The notes beneath the pieces were generated by a model that was not told where the DNA came from, searched no databases, and saw nothing but the letters and a program-made list of their open reading frames with translations. The position numbers and the translations under genes are program-made. Below, one piece after another: positions 9,406-20,391 of a stretch of DNA of 64,000 bases (within the stretch, counting starts at the first letter, position 1; every line of letters begins with the position of its first letter). This DNA comes from Pseudoalteromonas viridis (lineage in GTDB: Bacteria; Pseudomonadota; Gammaproteobacteria; Enterobacterales; Alteromonadaceae). Location: positions 806,001 to 870,000 of the forward strand of contig NZ_CP072425.1 of NCBI RefSeq assembly GCF_017742995.1, in the 5' to 3' direction.

Positions 9406-10605
9406 ATGAGCCAAACACACAAGCGTATTCTTCTGGGGATCAGCGGTGGGATCGCCGCCTATAAATGTGCCGAACTGGTACGACGGTTAAAAGAGCAACA
9501 TTGTGAAGTCAAAGTGGTGATGACTGAATCGGCTAAGCAGTTTATTACCCCATTGACCATGCAGGCAGTATCGGGCGAGCCCGTTGCTGACTCTCTGCTC
9601 GACCCGGCTGCCGAAGCCGCCATGGGCCATATCGAGCTGGCAAAGTGGGCTGATCTGGTTTTAGTGGCTCCGGCCAGTAGCAATATCATCGCCAAGATGG
9701 CCGCCGGTATTGCCGATGATCTACTTACTACCTTATTGCTGGCAACGCCGGCCAAAGTGGCCATAGCGCCAGCCATGAATCAGCAAATGTATGCGCATCC
9801 GGCAACCCAGGCTAACCTCAGCACACTGGCAAACCGCAAAGTGGCAGTCTGGGGACCCGGTCAGGGCGAGCAGGCTTGTGGCGATGTGGGCAAAGGCCGC
9901 ATGTTGGAGCCGCATGAGCTGGTCGCATTGGCACTGGGTGCACTGACACCCGAAGCCCCGCTATTGGCTGGTAAAACCGTGACTATCAGCGCAGGCCCCA
10001 CGCGCGAAGCACTCGATCCGGTGCGCTATATCAGTAACCACAGCTCAGGTAAAATGGGTTACGCGCTGGCAGAAGCTGCGCTTGCACTGGGCGCTCATGT
10101 TCACCTTATCTCCGGCCCGGTCGCACTCACACCACCACCAGGTTGTGAAGTACATGCGGTGAGCAGTGCGCTCGATATGCATCAGGCGGCCATGAAATTA
10201 GCGCCTACTTCAGATGTTTTCATAGGCTGTGCGGCCGTGGCGGATTACCGCGCCGCAGACATCGCCGAACAAAAAATCAAAAAACAGGGCGAGGAGATGA
10301 CCCTGACGCTGGTGAAAAACCCGGATATCATCGCTGATGTTGCCGCGCTGACCGCGCAGCGCCCTTATACAGTGGGGTTTGCCGCTGAAACCCAGGATGT
10401 CGCGCAATATGCGCAAGGCAAATTGAAAAACAAAGGGTTAGATATGATCTGTGCTAACGATGTCAGTCAGGCCGGAATAGGCTTTAATGCCAATGATAAC
10501 GCGCTGACCCTGTTTTGGGGCAATGCGCAACAATCTTTACCCCTGGCAAGCAAGTCAGAGTTAGCGCTTACTGTCGTCAAAGCAATTGCCGGTAAACTTA
10601 ATTAA
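9406..10605 (+). CDS. coaBC: Bifunctional phosphopantothenoylcysteine decarboxylase/phosphopantothenate-cysteine ligase
   Basis: Catalyses two steps of coenzyme A synthesis: ligation of cysteine to phosphopantothenate and decarboxylation to phosphopantetheine. The N-terminal FMN-binding CoaC half (about residues 1-185) shows [11 protein letters not shown], the [11 protein letters not shown] segment with the active histidine, PAMNQQMY and a cysteine in [12 protein letters not shown]. The CoaB half shows [19 protein letters not shown] and [16 protein letters not shown]. The ATG at 9406 is chosen because AGGGG lies upstream and M-S-Q-T-H-K-R fits the family; an in-frame TTG at 9391 is less likely. 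Length 399 aa is normal. Confidence 0.95.
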   Translation: MSQTHKRILLGISGGIAAYKCAELVRRLKEQHCEVKVVMTESAKQFITPLTMQAVSGEPVADSLLDPAAEAAMGHIELAKWADLVLVAPASSNIIAKMAAGIADDLLTTLLLATPAKVAIAPAMNQQMYAHPATQANLSTLANRKVAVWGPGQGEQACGDVGKGRMLEPHELVALALGALTPEAPLLAGKTVTISAGPTREALDPVRYISNHSSGKMGYALAEAALALGAHVHLISGPVALTPPPGCEVHAVSSALDMHQAAMKLAPTSDVFIGCAAVADYRAADIAEQKIKKQGEEMTLTLVKNPDIIADVAALTAQRPYTVGFAAETQDVAQYAQGKLKNKGLDMICANDVSQAGIGFNANDNALTLFWGNAQQSLPLASKSELALTVVKAIAGKLN

Positions 10606-10761
10606 GTTCATGTTAAAAGACTGGAAAGAAGCTGAATAAAGCATTAACATGGCCAGATAATTGAGTTTTGGGCTCCGCGGTTAGTCGTTCTGGTAGGCAT
10701 AACGACCAGCCAGCATGGAGCCCGCTCCTACTACAATAACGATAATGATAAAGGAAACCTC

Positions 10762-11352
10762 ATGCCAGCGACTAAACGCAGTAATCGCAAAGAGCAAATA
10801 CTTCAATCCCTTGCGCAGATGCTTGAAACCAGTCCAGGGCAGCGTATTACCACCGCCAAGCTGGCGACTGAAGTCGGCGTCTCTGAAGCCGCGCTGTATC
10901 GCCACTTTCCCAGTAAGGCACGGATGTTCGAAGGCCTGATTGAATTTATAGAAGATACCTTGCTGTCGCGCATCAATTTGATCCTGGAAAACGAAAAAGA
11001 AACGCAAAGCCGTATCTACAATATTCTGATGTTGTTACTGACCTTCTCAGAAAAGAATCCAGGGATCACCCGCATCCTGACCGGTGATGCACTACAGGGT
11101 GAGCAGGAGCGACTGCGCGAGCGTGTACAGGGTCTGTTTGAGAAACTCGAAACCCAGTTTAAACAGGTGCTGCGAGAGCGCAAACTGCGTGAAGGTAAGA
11201 CCTTTGCCAGCGATGAAGCTGCTTTAGCAAACTTTTTCCTCGCGTATGTTGAAGGTAAAATGAACCAGTTTGTACGCAGCGACTTTAAAGCCAAGCCAGC
11301 AGCCAACTTCGCCAGCCACTGGCAAGAGCTACAGCGTATCTGGCTGGCCTAG
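10762..11352 (+). CDS. slmA: Nucleoid occlusion factor SlmA (TetR family)
   Basis: A 196-aa TetR-fold DNA-binding protein that inhibits FtsZ assembly over the unsegregated nucleoid. The helix-turn-helix [29 protein letters not shown] lies near residues 27-57, and length equals the E. coli protein. AAGGAAAC precedes the ATG. In enterobacteria dut lies between coaBC and slmA; here the 156-base gap has no complete dut gene. After the stop, CAGGCGG/CCGCCTG (about 11373-11393) could be a weak terminator. Confidence 0.95.
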   Translation: MPATKRSNRKEQILQSLAQMLETSPGQRITTAKLATEVGVSEAALYRHFPSKARMFEGLIEFIEDTLLSRINLILENEKETQSRIYNILMLLLTFSEKNPGITRILTGDALQGEQERLRERVQGLFEKLETQFKQVLRERKLREGKTFASDEAALANFFLAYVEGKMNQFVRSDFKAKPAANFASHWQELQRIWLA

Positions 11353-11492
11353 CCGGCTCGCAACCATAACAAGCAGGCGGGCCCGCTCCGCCTGACTTTA
11401 TCCAGTTTTTTCTAATACCCAACGCAGTACAGTTTAGTCTCTCAGATAAAAGTGTTACAAAGTTACAACTCCTATCAAACAAGAAACATATT

Positions 11493-14252
11493 ATGACGTT
11501 TGCCAAATCTTTACTCACGGCCGCCCTGTTTTGCACATCCGCCCTCGCCGCTAAACCCAGCCTGGAATTTAACGATGTATTTGACTTTAAATATGCCCAG
11601 GGTCGGGTCCTGTCAGAAGACGGACGCTTTGTTGCCCTGAGTGCTCGACCTTACCGGGGAGACAGCACAGGCCAGCTGTATAACCTCAGCACCCAGAAAT
11701 TAATAGCCAGTGTAGAGCGCGGCACCAAAGCCCAGCTCAATCGGGCCGCTAACTGGGCAGCCTTCACTCAGGTGCCGAGCCTGCTGACATCAGAAACCAC
11801 AGACAAAAAAGCCCGTAAAAAGCTCAAACGCGCTCTGGTTTTGGTGAACACACAAACGGGTGAACAGCGCACCTTTGAAGCCGTCAAGGATTATCAACTC
11901 AGCGACGATGGTCGCTGGTTGGCCTATCGCCAGGATGTTGAAGCCAGCAAATCAGACAAAGCCGAGAGCAAGGCTGACAGTGCAATTCCAGCCGATAAGA
12001 AAGACAAAGTATATCCACTGGTCATTGTAGATTTAACCTCTGACCAACAACATAAGTTTGAACAGGTTGGCCGTTACGCACTGAGCCCGGCGGAATATGG
12101 CGTGCTGATGAGCACGCAGAGTGAAGATGGCGCCGACAACCAAATTCAGTATTTTGATCTGAGTCGGGCACAGCTCAGTGTATTGATAGACGAACCTGGC
12201 GTGACCCTATCCACTATCGCCTGGCACCCCTACTCCTCTCTGGTGGCCTTTACGCAGGGCAATTATGTCAATAGCGATACACGCCGCCGCGACTACCAGG
12301 TACGTTTATGGGATGCCAAAGTAGACCGCTTTACCGACGTGGCACAACCACAGGGCTGGTATAGCGCGAAATCCGCAACACTAGGCTGGTCAGAACAAGG
12401 TGAACGACTGTATTTTGAGAACCGCCCGCGCCTTGCACCTAAGCCCGTCGAGAAAAAATACCAGGATCAGACATCTCTGACCGACCTGGATACCATTATG
12501 GCCCAGTCAGGTCTGAAGGTTTGGCATAACAACGATGAGCAGATCAAACCACGCGAGATCCACACCTGGGAAAAAACCAACCGGGATCGTAACTATCAGG
12601 CGGTCTATCATTTAGGCAGTGAACGCGTGGCTCAGCTCAGTGACGAAACGGCACGGGATCTGACCCTCAATCGTGAAGCCCGCTTCCTGCTGGCCAGCAA
12701 TGATCAGCCTTATCTGCACCAGATCATGTATAAAGGCTTCTACGCCGACTACTATGCCGTGCAGGTTGCAACGGGTGCACGCAGCTTTATCGTTAAAGAA
12801 GCACCGAATCGCCCCACGCTGTCGCCAACGGGTCAGCATGCCGCTTATTTCCTGAACGATCAGCTGTGGCTTAAAGATTTACATGCACAAAAAGAAACGG
12901 CCGTCAGTCAGGCCGTTCGCGACGCACTGTTTGCTGATGACCGTCACGATTACCCCGAGCCGAACCCGGGATACGGATTTGCGGGCTGGCAACGCGATGG
13001 CAGCACGCTGTATGCCTACAGTAAATTTGATATCTGGGCCTTTGATAGCCAAACCGCCCAAGCTAAACGCCTGACACAAGGTAAAGAAACCCAGACACAA
13101 TACCGAGTGATCAAACTGGATAAAGACTTTGTTGGTTTTGACGCGAATGATCAGGTATACCTGTCGGCACACAATCTGGCAAACAAGCAAACACATATAG
13201 CCAGGCTCAACCTGGCCACGGGCAAGCTCACCACCCTGACCTCAGGGGAAGCAAAATACAGCTTGCTGGAAAAAGCCAAACAGGCGGATACCCTGCTGTT
13301 TACCAGACAGAGCTACCATGAGTTTCCCGATCTGTGGCAAACCGACAGCGCCTTTAGCCAGCGCACCCGGATCACCAACCTGAACCCTCAGCTCAGCACC
13401 TTTGCCTGGGGACAGAAACCCGAGCTGGTGCAATATCAGGGGTACAATGGCGAGCCGTTGCAGGGCGTGCTGATCAAACCCGCCAACTATAAGCCAGGTA
13501 AAAAGGTGCCGGTGATCTTCTATTTCTATCGCTATATGAGCCAGCGCATGTATGATTTCCCGCACATGGTGCTGAGCCACAGACCGAATTTGCCGCTGTT
13601 TACCTCGAACGGTTATGCCATTTTCCTGCCCGACATTCGCTTTGAAATTGGTTACCCTGGGCGCTCATCAACGCAAACCCTGGTTAATGCCGCTCAGAAG
13701 CTGATTGACCTGGGCGTTGCCGATCCGGATAAGATAGGCCTTCAGGGGCACTCCTGGGCAGGTTATCAAAGTGCTTTTGCTGTCACCCAAACCGATATGT
13801 TTAAAGCGGTGGTATCCGGTGCGCCCGTATCGAATATGACCTCGGCCTATAGTGGTATTCGCCTGAAATCGGGTCTGGCACGTCAGTTCCAGTATGAGAC
13901 CGGACAAAGCCGGATTGGAAAATCACTCACCGAAGCGCCTGAGCTGTATATTGAAAACTCACCGGTATTCTATGCCGACAAGGTCAATACACCCATTCTG
14001 TTGATGTTTGGTGATAAAGATGGCGCGGTACCCTGGCAAGAAGGGATCCAGTACTATCTTGCACTGCGCCGTCACAACAAAGATGCCATCTTCTTACAGT
14101 ATGAAGGCGAACCGCATCACCTAAAGCAGTTCCCGAACCAGGTGGACTACGCTGTTCGCATGAAGGAATACTTTGACCATTACCTGATGGGTAAACCCGC
14201 AGCGAACTGGATCAAGTCCGGACTCCCTTATCGTAAAGAGCCCGAAAATTAA
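11493..14252 (+). CDS. Secreted S9-family (prolyl oligopeptidase) serine peptidase
   Basis: A 919-aa protein with a signal peptide ending near ALA-AKPSLEF, then a long beta-propeller-like region (about residues 30-620) and a C-terminal alpha/beta-hydrolase peptidase domain. The catalytic triad is visible: Ser in GLQGHSWAGYQ, Asp in FGDKDGAVPW and His in GEPHHLKQF. It probably cleaves oligopeptides in the periplasm or outside. An insertion rich in Lys, Ser and Asp (about residues 150-170) interrupts the propeller. The upstream ribosome binding site is weak. It stands alone between slmA and a terminator. Confidence 0.9.
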   Translation: MTFAKSLLTAALFCTSALAAKPSLEFNDVFDFKYAQGRVLSEDGRFVALSARPYRGDSTGQLYNLSTQKLIASVERGTKAQLNRAANWAAFTQVPSLLTSETTDKKARKKLKRALVLVNTQTGEQRTFEAVKDYQLSDDGRWLAYRQDVEASKSDKAESKADSAIPADKKDKVYPLVIVDLTSDQQHKFEQVGRYALSPAEYGVLMSTQSEDGADNQIQYFDLSRAQLSVLIDEPGVTLSTIAWHPYSSLVAFTQGNYVNSDTRRRDYQVRLWDAKVDRFTDVAQPQGWYSAKSATLGWSEQGERLYFENRPRLAPKPVEKKYQDQTSLTDLDTIMAQSGLKVWHNNDEQIKPREIHTWEKTNRDRNYQAVYHLGSERVAQLSDETARDLTLNREARFLLASNDQPYLHQIMYKGFYADYYAVQVATGARSFIVKEAPNRPTLSPTGQHAAYFLNDQLWLKDLHAQKETAVSQAVRDALFADDRHDYPEPNPGYGFAGWQRDGSTLYAYSKFDIWAFDSQTAQAKRLTQGKETQTQYRVIKLDKDFVGFDANDQVYLSAHNLANKQTHIARLNLATGKLTTLTSGEAKYSLLEKAKQADTLLFTRQSYHEFPDLWQTDSAFSQRTRITNLNPQLSTFAWGQKPELVQYQGYNGEPLQGVLIKPANYKPGKKVPVIFYFYRYMSQRMYDFPHMVLSHRPNLPLFTSNGYAIFLPDIRFEIGYPGRSSTQTLVNAAQKLIDLGVADPDKIGLQGHSWAGYQSAFAVTQTDMFKAVVSGAPVSNMTSAYSGIRLKSGLARQFQYETGQSRIGKSLTEAPELYIENSPVFYADKVNTPILLMFGDKDGAVPWQEGIQYYLALRRHNKDAIFLQYEGEPHHLKQFPNQVDYAVRMKEYFDHYLMGKPAANWIKSGLPYRKEPEN

Positions 14253-14256
14253 ATCC

Positions 14257-14285
14257 AAAAAAAGCCGCTATCCAGCGGCTTTTTC
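14257..14285. terminator. Bidirectional terminator between the S9 peptidase and ygiQ genes
   Basis: AGCCGCT-ATCC-AGCGGCT flanked by an A tract and a T tract serves two convergent genes, whose stop codons lie on either side. Confidence 0.88.
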
Positions 14286-14296
14286 TTTGCTCCGCG

Positions 14297-16486
14297 CTAG
14301 CGTTTAGCAGCGCGCCCTGCGGGTTTATTCTTCCCCACTCTGGGCTTGGTATTGGCCTGATTAAACTGGCCAAAACCACTGTGACGCGTCAGCGCTTTGC
14401 TGCCCGGCTTGCGTCGGGCAGTGCTCTTACCTTCGCTGCGCCCGGCTTCCGGCACCAGGCAATGTGGCCCGCGTCCAATCAGGTTTGCCTTACCCATTTT
14501 CTTCAGCGCTTCGCGGATCATCGGCCAGCCAGCCGGATCGTGATAACGCAAAATGGCTTTGTGCAGACGGCGTTGTTTGGCCCCCTTAGGGACCGCAACC
14601 ACTTCTTTGTTATTTTTGATGTTACGCAGCGAATTCATCTCGGTATGATAAATGGTGGTTGCGTTGGCCATCGGTGACGGATAGAAGTTCTGCACCTGAT
14701 CCAGCTTAAAGTCATGGGCTTTAAGCCACAGCGCCATATTGACCATGTCCTCATCCGTGGTGCCCGGATGCGCAGAGATGAAATAAGGGATCAGATACTG
14801 CTTTTTGCCCGCTTCTTTAGAGTATTTATCAAATAGCTCTTTGAACTTGTCATAGGTGCCCATGCCCGGCTTCATCATCTTGGACAATGGCCCATGCTCG
14901 GTATGCTCGGGCGCAATCTTAAGATAACCGCCAACATGATGAGTAACCAGCTCTTTGACATAGCGCGGATCTTCAATGGCCAGGTCGTAACGCACGCCCG
15001 ACGCAATCAGGATTTTTTTCACTCCTTCTACATCGCGCGCCTTGCGATACAGCTCAATGGTTGGCGTATGGTCTGTGTCCATATGCTTACAAATATCCGG
15101 ATACACGCACGACAGGCGACGACAGGTACTCTCCGCTTTTTTACTCTTACAGCGCAGCTTGTACATGTTGGCCGTCGGGCCGCCCAGGTCGGAAATCACG
15201 CCGGTAAATCCCGGTACTTTATCGCGGATCTGTTCAATCTCATCAATGATCGACTGCTCAGAGCGGCTCTGAATAATGCGCCCTTCGTGCTCTGTGATTG
15301 AGCAGAAACTGCACCCGCCAAAACAGCCCCGCATGATGTTCACGGATGTTTTGATCATGTCATAGGCCGGGATTTTTTCATCGCCATAGCTGGGGTGCGG
15401 CACACGCTGATAAGGCAAGCCAAAAACTTCGTCCATCTCATCGGTTTCCAGCGGAAAGGCGGGAGGATTGACCCATACGCTACGATCGCCATGACGCTGA
15501 AACAGCGCACGCGCACAGCCCGGGTTAGTTTCCTGATGCAAAATCCGTGACGCATGGGCATACAAAGGTTTGTTTACACTCACCTGCTCGTAAGCCGGCA
15601 GCTTCACATAGACTTTTTCCCAGGGTTTCAGTTTTGGAGGTTGCACCACAATAGGCTGGGCCTGGGTTGCATCTTTTGCCTGCTCGGCCTGTACAAACTC
15701 CGACTTACTACAGCCAACATCGTCGGCTCCATAAGGATTAGGGATAGGATCAATTTTGCCAATTTTATCTATGGCGGTTGAATCACTACCACGCCATTCT
15801 GGTAACGGCTCCTTGCGGATCACAGCGGTGCCGCGCACGTCCTGTATGGTATCAATGGACTCGCCATTGGCGATGCGGTGCGCCACTTCAACCAACGGGC
15901 GTTCGGCATTCCCGTAAATCAGCAAGTCTGCTTTGGCATCGAAAATGATGCTGCGACGTACTTTTTCCTGCCAGTAATCATAATGCGCGATACGACGTAA
16001 GCTGGCTTCGATACCACCGATCACCAGTGGCACCTCTTTGTAGGCCTCACGACAACGCTGGCTGTACACTACCACGGCGCGATCCGGGCGCTTACCACCC
16101 ACATTGCCGGGCGTATAGGCGTCATCGTGACGAATGCGTTTTTCCGCGGTATAGCGGTTGATCATGGAATCCATATTGCCGGCCGTCACGCCGAAAAACA
16201 GGTTCGGCTTACCCAGGCTCATAAAGGCGTCTTTGCTCGACCAGTCTGGTTGCGCGATGATCCCAACTCGAAAACCTTGCGCCTCTAACACCCGGCCTAT
16301 GACTGCCATCCCAAAGCTGGGGTGGTCGACATAAGCATCTCCCGTGACTATGATGATGTCACAGCTATCCCAGCCCAGCGCATCCATTTCGGCGCGGCTG
16401 GTCGGCAAAAAAGGGGCTGGACCATAACATTCGGCCCAATACTTGGGATAAGAAAAAAGCGGGCGCTCGGCCTGTAACGCATTCAT
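14297..16486 (-). CDS. YgiQ family radical SAM protein
   Basis: A 729-aa iron-sulfur enzyme of unknown reaction. It has an N-terminal B12-binding-like segment ([15 protein letters not shown]...GFRVGII) and a radical SAM core with the cluster motif CFGGCSFCS (CxxxCxxC, about residue 393). The C-terminus is basic (RRKPGSKAL...PAGRAAKR), as in relatives. The tail suggests nucleic-acid contact, but no substrate is known to me. It is followed by a terminator and preceded by only 63 bases to the next gene on the same strand. Confidence 0.9.
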   Translation of the reverse strand: MNALQAERPLFSYPKYWAECYGPAPFLPTSRAEMDALGWDSCDIIIVTGDAYVDHPSFGMAVIGRVLEAQGFRVGIIAQPDWSSKDAFMSLGKPNLFFGVTAGNMDSMINRYTAEKRIRHDDAYTPGNVGGKRPDRAVVVYSQRCREAYKEVPLVIGGIEASLRRIAHYDYWQEKVRRSIIFDAKADLLIYGNAERPLVEVAHRIANGESIDTIQDVRGTAVIRKEPLPEWRGSDSTAIDKIGKIDPIPNPYGADDVGCSKSEFVQAEQAKDATQAQPIVVQPPKLKPWEKVYVKLPAYEQVSVNKPLYAHASRILHQETNPGCARALFQRHGDRSVWVNPPAFPLETDEMDEVFGLPYQRVPHPSYGDEKIPAYDMIKTSVNIMRGCFGGCSFCSITEHEGRIIQSRSEQSIIDEIEQIRDKVPGFTGVISDLGGPTANMYKLRCKSKKAESTCRRLSCVYPDICKHMDTDHTPTIELYRKARDVEGVKKILIASGVRYDLAIEDPRYVKELVTHHVGGYLKIAPEHTEHGPLSKMMKPGMGTYDKFKELFDKYSKEAGKKQYLIPYFISAHPGTTDEDMVNMALWLKAHDFKLDQVQNFYPSPMANATTIYHTEMNSLRNIKNNKEVVAVPKGAKQRRLHKAILRYHDPAGWPMIREALKKMGKANLIGRGPHCLVPEAGRSEGKSTARRKPGSKALTRHSGFGQFNQANTKPRVGKNKPAGRAAKR

Positions 16487-16549
16487 GATGACGGCTCAAT
16501 GCTGAAAAAAGAAGCGGATTATACTAAAAAGCGTGATGGCTTCCCAGCC

Positions 16550-18742
16550 CTAGCTTTTTAAATAGGCCAGTAAATCGGCCTCGGCCATGGGCTTGGCAAA
16601 GAAAAATCCTTGTACTTCATCACACCCCAGGGCACGTAAAATATCTGCCTGCTCCTGCGTCTCAACCCCCTCAGCAATGGTTTTAAGCCCAAGGTGGCGG
16701 CCTAAAGAGATCACCAGCTCAGCAATGGCGCCGGAATCTTCATGGGGGATCCCTTTAACAAACGCGCGGTCTATTTTAAGCCTGGCCAGAGGTAGCTTTT
16801 GTAAATAGCTCAATGAAGAGAAGCCAGTGCCAAAATCATCGATGGCTACTTCAACACCAAAGGATTTTAGTTCACTGAGGGTGTGTACTACGGTATTGAT
16901 TTCGTCCATCACCACGCTTTCAGTGACTTCCAGTTCAATCTTCTGTGGCTCAACATCGTGATCCAGAATGGTTTGTTTGACCTGCTGAGCGTAATTAGAC
17001 ACCTTAAACTGCGGCACAGACACGTTCACGGCGACACTGATGTCATGACCCAGCGAGCTCAGTTGCTTTTGCATCACACAGGCCTGCTCCAGCACCCACT
17101 GGCCGATTTCCACAATCAAACCGGCGTCTTCTGCCAGTGGCACAAACACCGCTGGCGAAATGTAGTCACCCTTTCCGGTTGGCCACCTGAGCAGAGCCTC
17201 ACAACCAATCACGGCATTAGACTCAGACTGCAAACACAGCTGCGGCTGATACCAGACTTCCAGCTTGCCCTGTTCAAAGTCTTGCCGAAGCTGGCGAATA
17301 AGGCCCAGTCGCCAGGCCATTTTCTCTTCTAGATCTGAGCTATACCAGTTCAGTGTTTGGCGCGCCTGTTTTGCCTGATTCAGGGCAATGTAGGCCAGTT
17401 TCAACGTTTCCAGCCCTTGCGATGAAAAGTCGCTCTGGCAGCACACGCCGATATGAAAGTGCATAGTCAGTACATGCTCACCAACCTGATAAGGCACGGT
17501 GAGCGCATCTAAAAACAGGGTTTCATCAAAACTTTGCTTTGGCAGCAAGACCCCGAATACATCCGCCCCGATACGTGACAGTAGCTCGCCTTGCGGACAC
17601 TCCTGTTGCAGGCGCTCTTTCACCGCCAACAGCAGCAAATTACCCACTTCCTGACCTAAGCCGTTGTTGATATCCGAAAACTGCGCAATATCAATCAGCA
17701 CAAACACCAGACTATCTTGCCCAGACTTATAATATTGCGCTATCTGATCAACAAAGTTGGCCCGGTTTGGTAATCGGGTCAGGGCATCTTTATAGGCAAC
17801 ATCGCGCAGCTCGTTGATCAGTTTTATGTTATCCAGACCGACACTGACGTTGGTCAAAAAGATTTCCGCAAATTGCATCTGCGCCGCATTAGGTGGCTCT
17901 GCCACTTCCAGATAAATGGCTGCACGACGGTTTTTGCCCTGCAGTAAAAAGGTCACATCGTGATCAGTTTGCTGATGGGCATCCATATCAAAGCAGTTTT
18001 GTACCTGCATGATCACCCGGCCATTGTCGATTTGCTCCAACCCCTGGCCAATGTGGGTTAAGTAAGGCTCTGTGCCACCAAACACCAGCACCTTAGCATC
18101 TTTCTCAATTGCGCCAGCAACCAGGCCATGGGGTTCGGAGCCAAGAATTTTAGCCAGCTGATTGACCACAGACAAACCAAAAGACGGCATATCTGTGTGG
18201 CCTAAAATGGCATTGGAGGCTTCGAGGATGTTGGTCAGTGCCAGGCTTTGTTGTTCAAGTTCGCAGATCTGTTGATAAGAGCGAATGGCAGTCAGTAAAG
18301 AGGTGACCAGCTTACCGCGGGTCAGCTCAGTTTTCATTTTATAGTCATTGATGTCGTATTCGCGAATGACTTTTTCTTCCGGCGCATAGCCTGGCTGCCC
18401 GGTGCGCAAAATGATCCGCACGGCGTAATTGCCAAATTCATCCCGCACTTTCTTTACAACGGACAGGCCCGCGTCATCGCTTTCCATCACCACATCGAGC
18501 AACAGGATGCAAATTTCGGGATGTTGAGACAACACCTCCAGTGCTTCTTTACCTGAATAAGCATGATGAAATTTGAGCGCACGCCCCCAGAACTCAACCC
18601 CGGACAGGGCCAACTTAGTAACCGAGTGGATCTCCGGATCATCGTCCACAACCAGTACATCCCAATACGCGCTGACTGTTTCTTGTGAGTCATGCGTTGA
18701 GTCTTGATCCGCAAACAAAAACTCTTCTTGTTCTGACGCCAT
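16550..18742 (-). CDS. Response regulator with DUF3369, degenerate GGDEF and EAL domains
   Basis: A 730-aa cyclic-di-GMP signalling protein. Domains in order: a receiver domain (VLVVDDDPEIH, phosphoacceptor Asp in ILLLDVVME), a DUF3369 sensor-like region (about 160-310), a GGDEF domain whose signature reads RIGADVF instead of GGDEF and so is probably not a cyclase, and an EAL domain with CEALLRW, LEVTES, DDFGTGFSS, KIDRAFV and AEGVET all present, so phosphodiesterase activity is likely. The start at 18742 is chosen because AAGG lies six bases before it; the ATG one codon earlier is also possible. No partner kinase is adjacent. Confidence 0.9.
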   Translation of the reverse strand: MASEQEEFLFADQDSTHDSQETVSAYWDVLVVDDDPEIHSVTKLALSGVEFWGRALKFHHAYSGKEALEVLSQHPEICILLLDVVMESDDAGLSVVKKVRDEFGNYAVRIILRTGQPGYAPEEKVIREYDINDYKMKTELTRGKLVTSLLTAIRSYQQICELEQQSLALTNILEASNAILGHTDMPSFGLSVVNQLAKILGSEPHGLVAGAIEKDAKVLVFGGTEPYLTHIGQGLEQIDNGRVIMQVQNCFDMDAHQQTDHDVTFLLQGKNRRAAIYLEVAEPPNAAQMQFAEIFLTNVSVGLDNIKLINELRDVAYKDALTRLPNRANFVDQIAQYYKSGQDSLVFVLIDIAQFSDINNGLGQEVGNLLLLAVKERLQQECPQGELLSRIGADVFGVLLPKQSFDETLFLDALTVPYQVGEHVLTMHFHIGVCCQSDFSSQGLETLKLAYIALNQAKQARQTLNWYSSDLEEKMAWRLGLIRQLRQDFEQGKLEVWYQPQLCLQSESNAVIGCEALLRWPTGKGDYISPAVFVPLAEDAGLIVEIGQWVLEQACVMQKQLSSLGHDISVAVNVSVPQFKVSNYAQQVKQTILDHDVEPQKIELEVTESVVMDEINTVVHTLSELKSFGVEVAIDDFGTGFSSLSYLQKLPLARLKIDRAFVKGIPHEDSGAIAELVISLGRHLGLKTIAEGVETQEQADILRALGCDEVQGFFFAKPMAEADLLAYLKS

Positions 18743-18926
18743 CATCAACCTTATGTTCAACTACTTAGTTTCTGCCCACATGACATATTTGCCTATGTGT
18801 TATCTTATAAATTATGATAGGTTTTTACTATCAAGATCCATACCCGTTAACACTCAAGTAATATTATAGTCGATGTTCAACAACTTGTGCTCGTTAACTA
18901 AATAATATAGCGGCTCTTAGCAGGTT

Positions 18927-19457
18927 ATGACAGCATCAATTTTTCGGGCTTTAACGTTCAGCATTGTTTTGATATTCGGCCTGATTGTGGCCACCGCTTT
19001 GCTTCCCTCTGAGTATCAGGCCCACACAGCGCAGCGGGTAGCTAATCATGACCTGACAGTCTTACAAAAGTATTTAAATGCCGAACACTGGCAAGAACTA
19101 TTGACGCCCCAACCAGATCTGCAGCTGGTGTTTTTGACTCAGGCTGAGCACGTAGGCGGCTATGGTGAATTGGCCCATCCCTGGGGGTTGGCAGAGGTGA
19201 CAGTGCTGAGCCTCGAACCACAGCGCGTAGCCATTCAACTGCGATTCAATGCTGAGCATGCCGCACTTATCGAGCTTTTGCTACAACCCCAGGCCGATAC
19301 CTTATTGGTCCAGTTCAGTGTCAGAGGGGAAAACCACACGCCTTTGGTGGGCGGACTGTATGCCCGCTTTGCGGCTTACTATATAGAACAACAACTAAAA
19401 ATGATGCTGAACCAGTTGTCCAGCCAGTTAAAATTACACACACAGGGAGTGGTATGA
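18927..19457 (+). CDS. Membrane-anchored hypothetical protein
   Basis: A 176-aa protein with one N-terminal transmembrane segment (about residues 5-25) and a soluble domain with alternating hydrophobic strands and helices. The boundary LLPSEYQAHTAQRV resembles membrane-anchored SRPBCC (START-like) proteins, but I cannot confirm that family. Its last codons overlap the next gene (ATGA), so the two are translationally coupled and may work together. Function unknown. Confidence 0.75.
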   Translation: MTASIFRALTFSIVLIFGLIVATALLPSEYQAHTAQRVANHDLTVLQKYLNAEHWQELLTPQPDLQLVFLTQAEHVGGYGELAHPWGLAEVTVLSLEPQRVAIQLRFNAEHAALIELLLQPQADTLLVQFSVRGENHTPLVGGLYARFAAYYIEQQLKMMLNQLSSQLKLHTQGVV

Positions 19458-20335
19458 CAATAAAAAATGCCCAGGCACGCTCCAGTTTAGCGCTTCTTAT
19501 CGAAGAGAAACTGGGCTATGCCATGATCAAACAACCAAAAGCGGTCATACAATCGGAAGATCGACGCTTTGCGCAGACCCCTAACCCGAATCAAAATCAA
19601 TTTATTGTGCGCAGCGAACATGGGGTACTCAAAAGAGCACTGAAACGCAATCAATTGCAGCGTATTGCCCAGCAGCGCAATATCGAATCGATTATGGGGA
19701 TGTCACTGACGTTATGCCCCGATGTCACCAGTCGGGGTCGCCCCGATCCGGACTGGCTGGAGCACTTTATCGCCCTGGCCGAGGACATTGCCAACAGTGC
19801 CATGCAAAAGCTCTGGGCTAAAATTTTAGTTGGTGAGTCGATCGCACCGGGCACCTTTTCAATCAAAAGCCTGCAAACGCTAAAACAAATGACGCAAAAA
19901 GAGGCCGATGCGCTGCAGCGCTGTGCATCCTTGTGCGGCTATCTTGAAAAAGAAGACAGCTATCTTATTTTGCTGGGATTTTATAAAAAGCCATCGCTGT
20001 TCGATTTACTTCGAAAAGGGGCGAAAGAATCACTGAATCTGGCGCAGGCCGGATTGAGCTTTCCGCATATTCTGACCCTGATGGACATCAATCTAATTTA
20101 TCGCCAGGAGATTGAATCAGCCAACCTGCAAAAAGGGCAGTCGCTGACACTGGCCTATCAGGGTAAACACCTGTCTATTGAAGCCAACAGCAACGATCTG
20201 GTCCTGAGCTATTACAAGCTGACACAAACCGGTGATGAACTGAAAAAACTGATTAATACGCCTGTGAACAAGACCTACAGACAACTCTTAGGAAAAGCAT
20301 TCGAAGAAGAATTTACCCTGACCTGGGAATCATGA
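19454..20335 (+). CDS. TIGR03899 family protein
   Basis: A 293-aa cytoplasmic protein recognised by the segment WAKILVGESIAPGTFSIKSLQTLKQMT (about residues 120-147, given here by its key parts WAKIL, GTFSIK and LQTL), typical of TIGR03899, a family of Vibrio, Shewanella and relatives without known function. It overlaps the upstream membrane protein gene by four bases, indicating coupling. No catalytic motif is apparent. Confidence 0.8.
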   Translation: MTIKNAQARSSLALLIEEKLGYAMIKQPKAVIQSEDRRFAQTPNPNQNQFIVRSEHGVLKRALKRNQLQRIAQQRNIESIMGMSLTLCPDVTSRGRPDPDWLEHFIALAEDIANSAMQKLWAKILVGESIAPGTFSIKSLQTLKQMTQKEADALQRCASLCGYLEKEDSYLILLGFYKKPSLFDLLRKGAKESLNLAQAGLSFPHILTLMDINLIYRQEIESANLQKGQSLTLAYQGKHLSIEANSNDLVLSYYKLTQTGDELKKLINTPVNKTYRQLLGKAFEEEFTLTWES

Positions 20336-20391
20336 GGGAGAAGGAATGTACCAAAGCGATACTTTGCTACATTCCAGCTAAACAGCCAGGT

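Noticed and set aside
10606..10761. Remnant of a dut gene
   Set aside because: Only a weak six-residue resemblance with a stop directly upstream; not enough to call a pseudogene.
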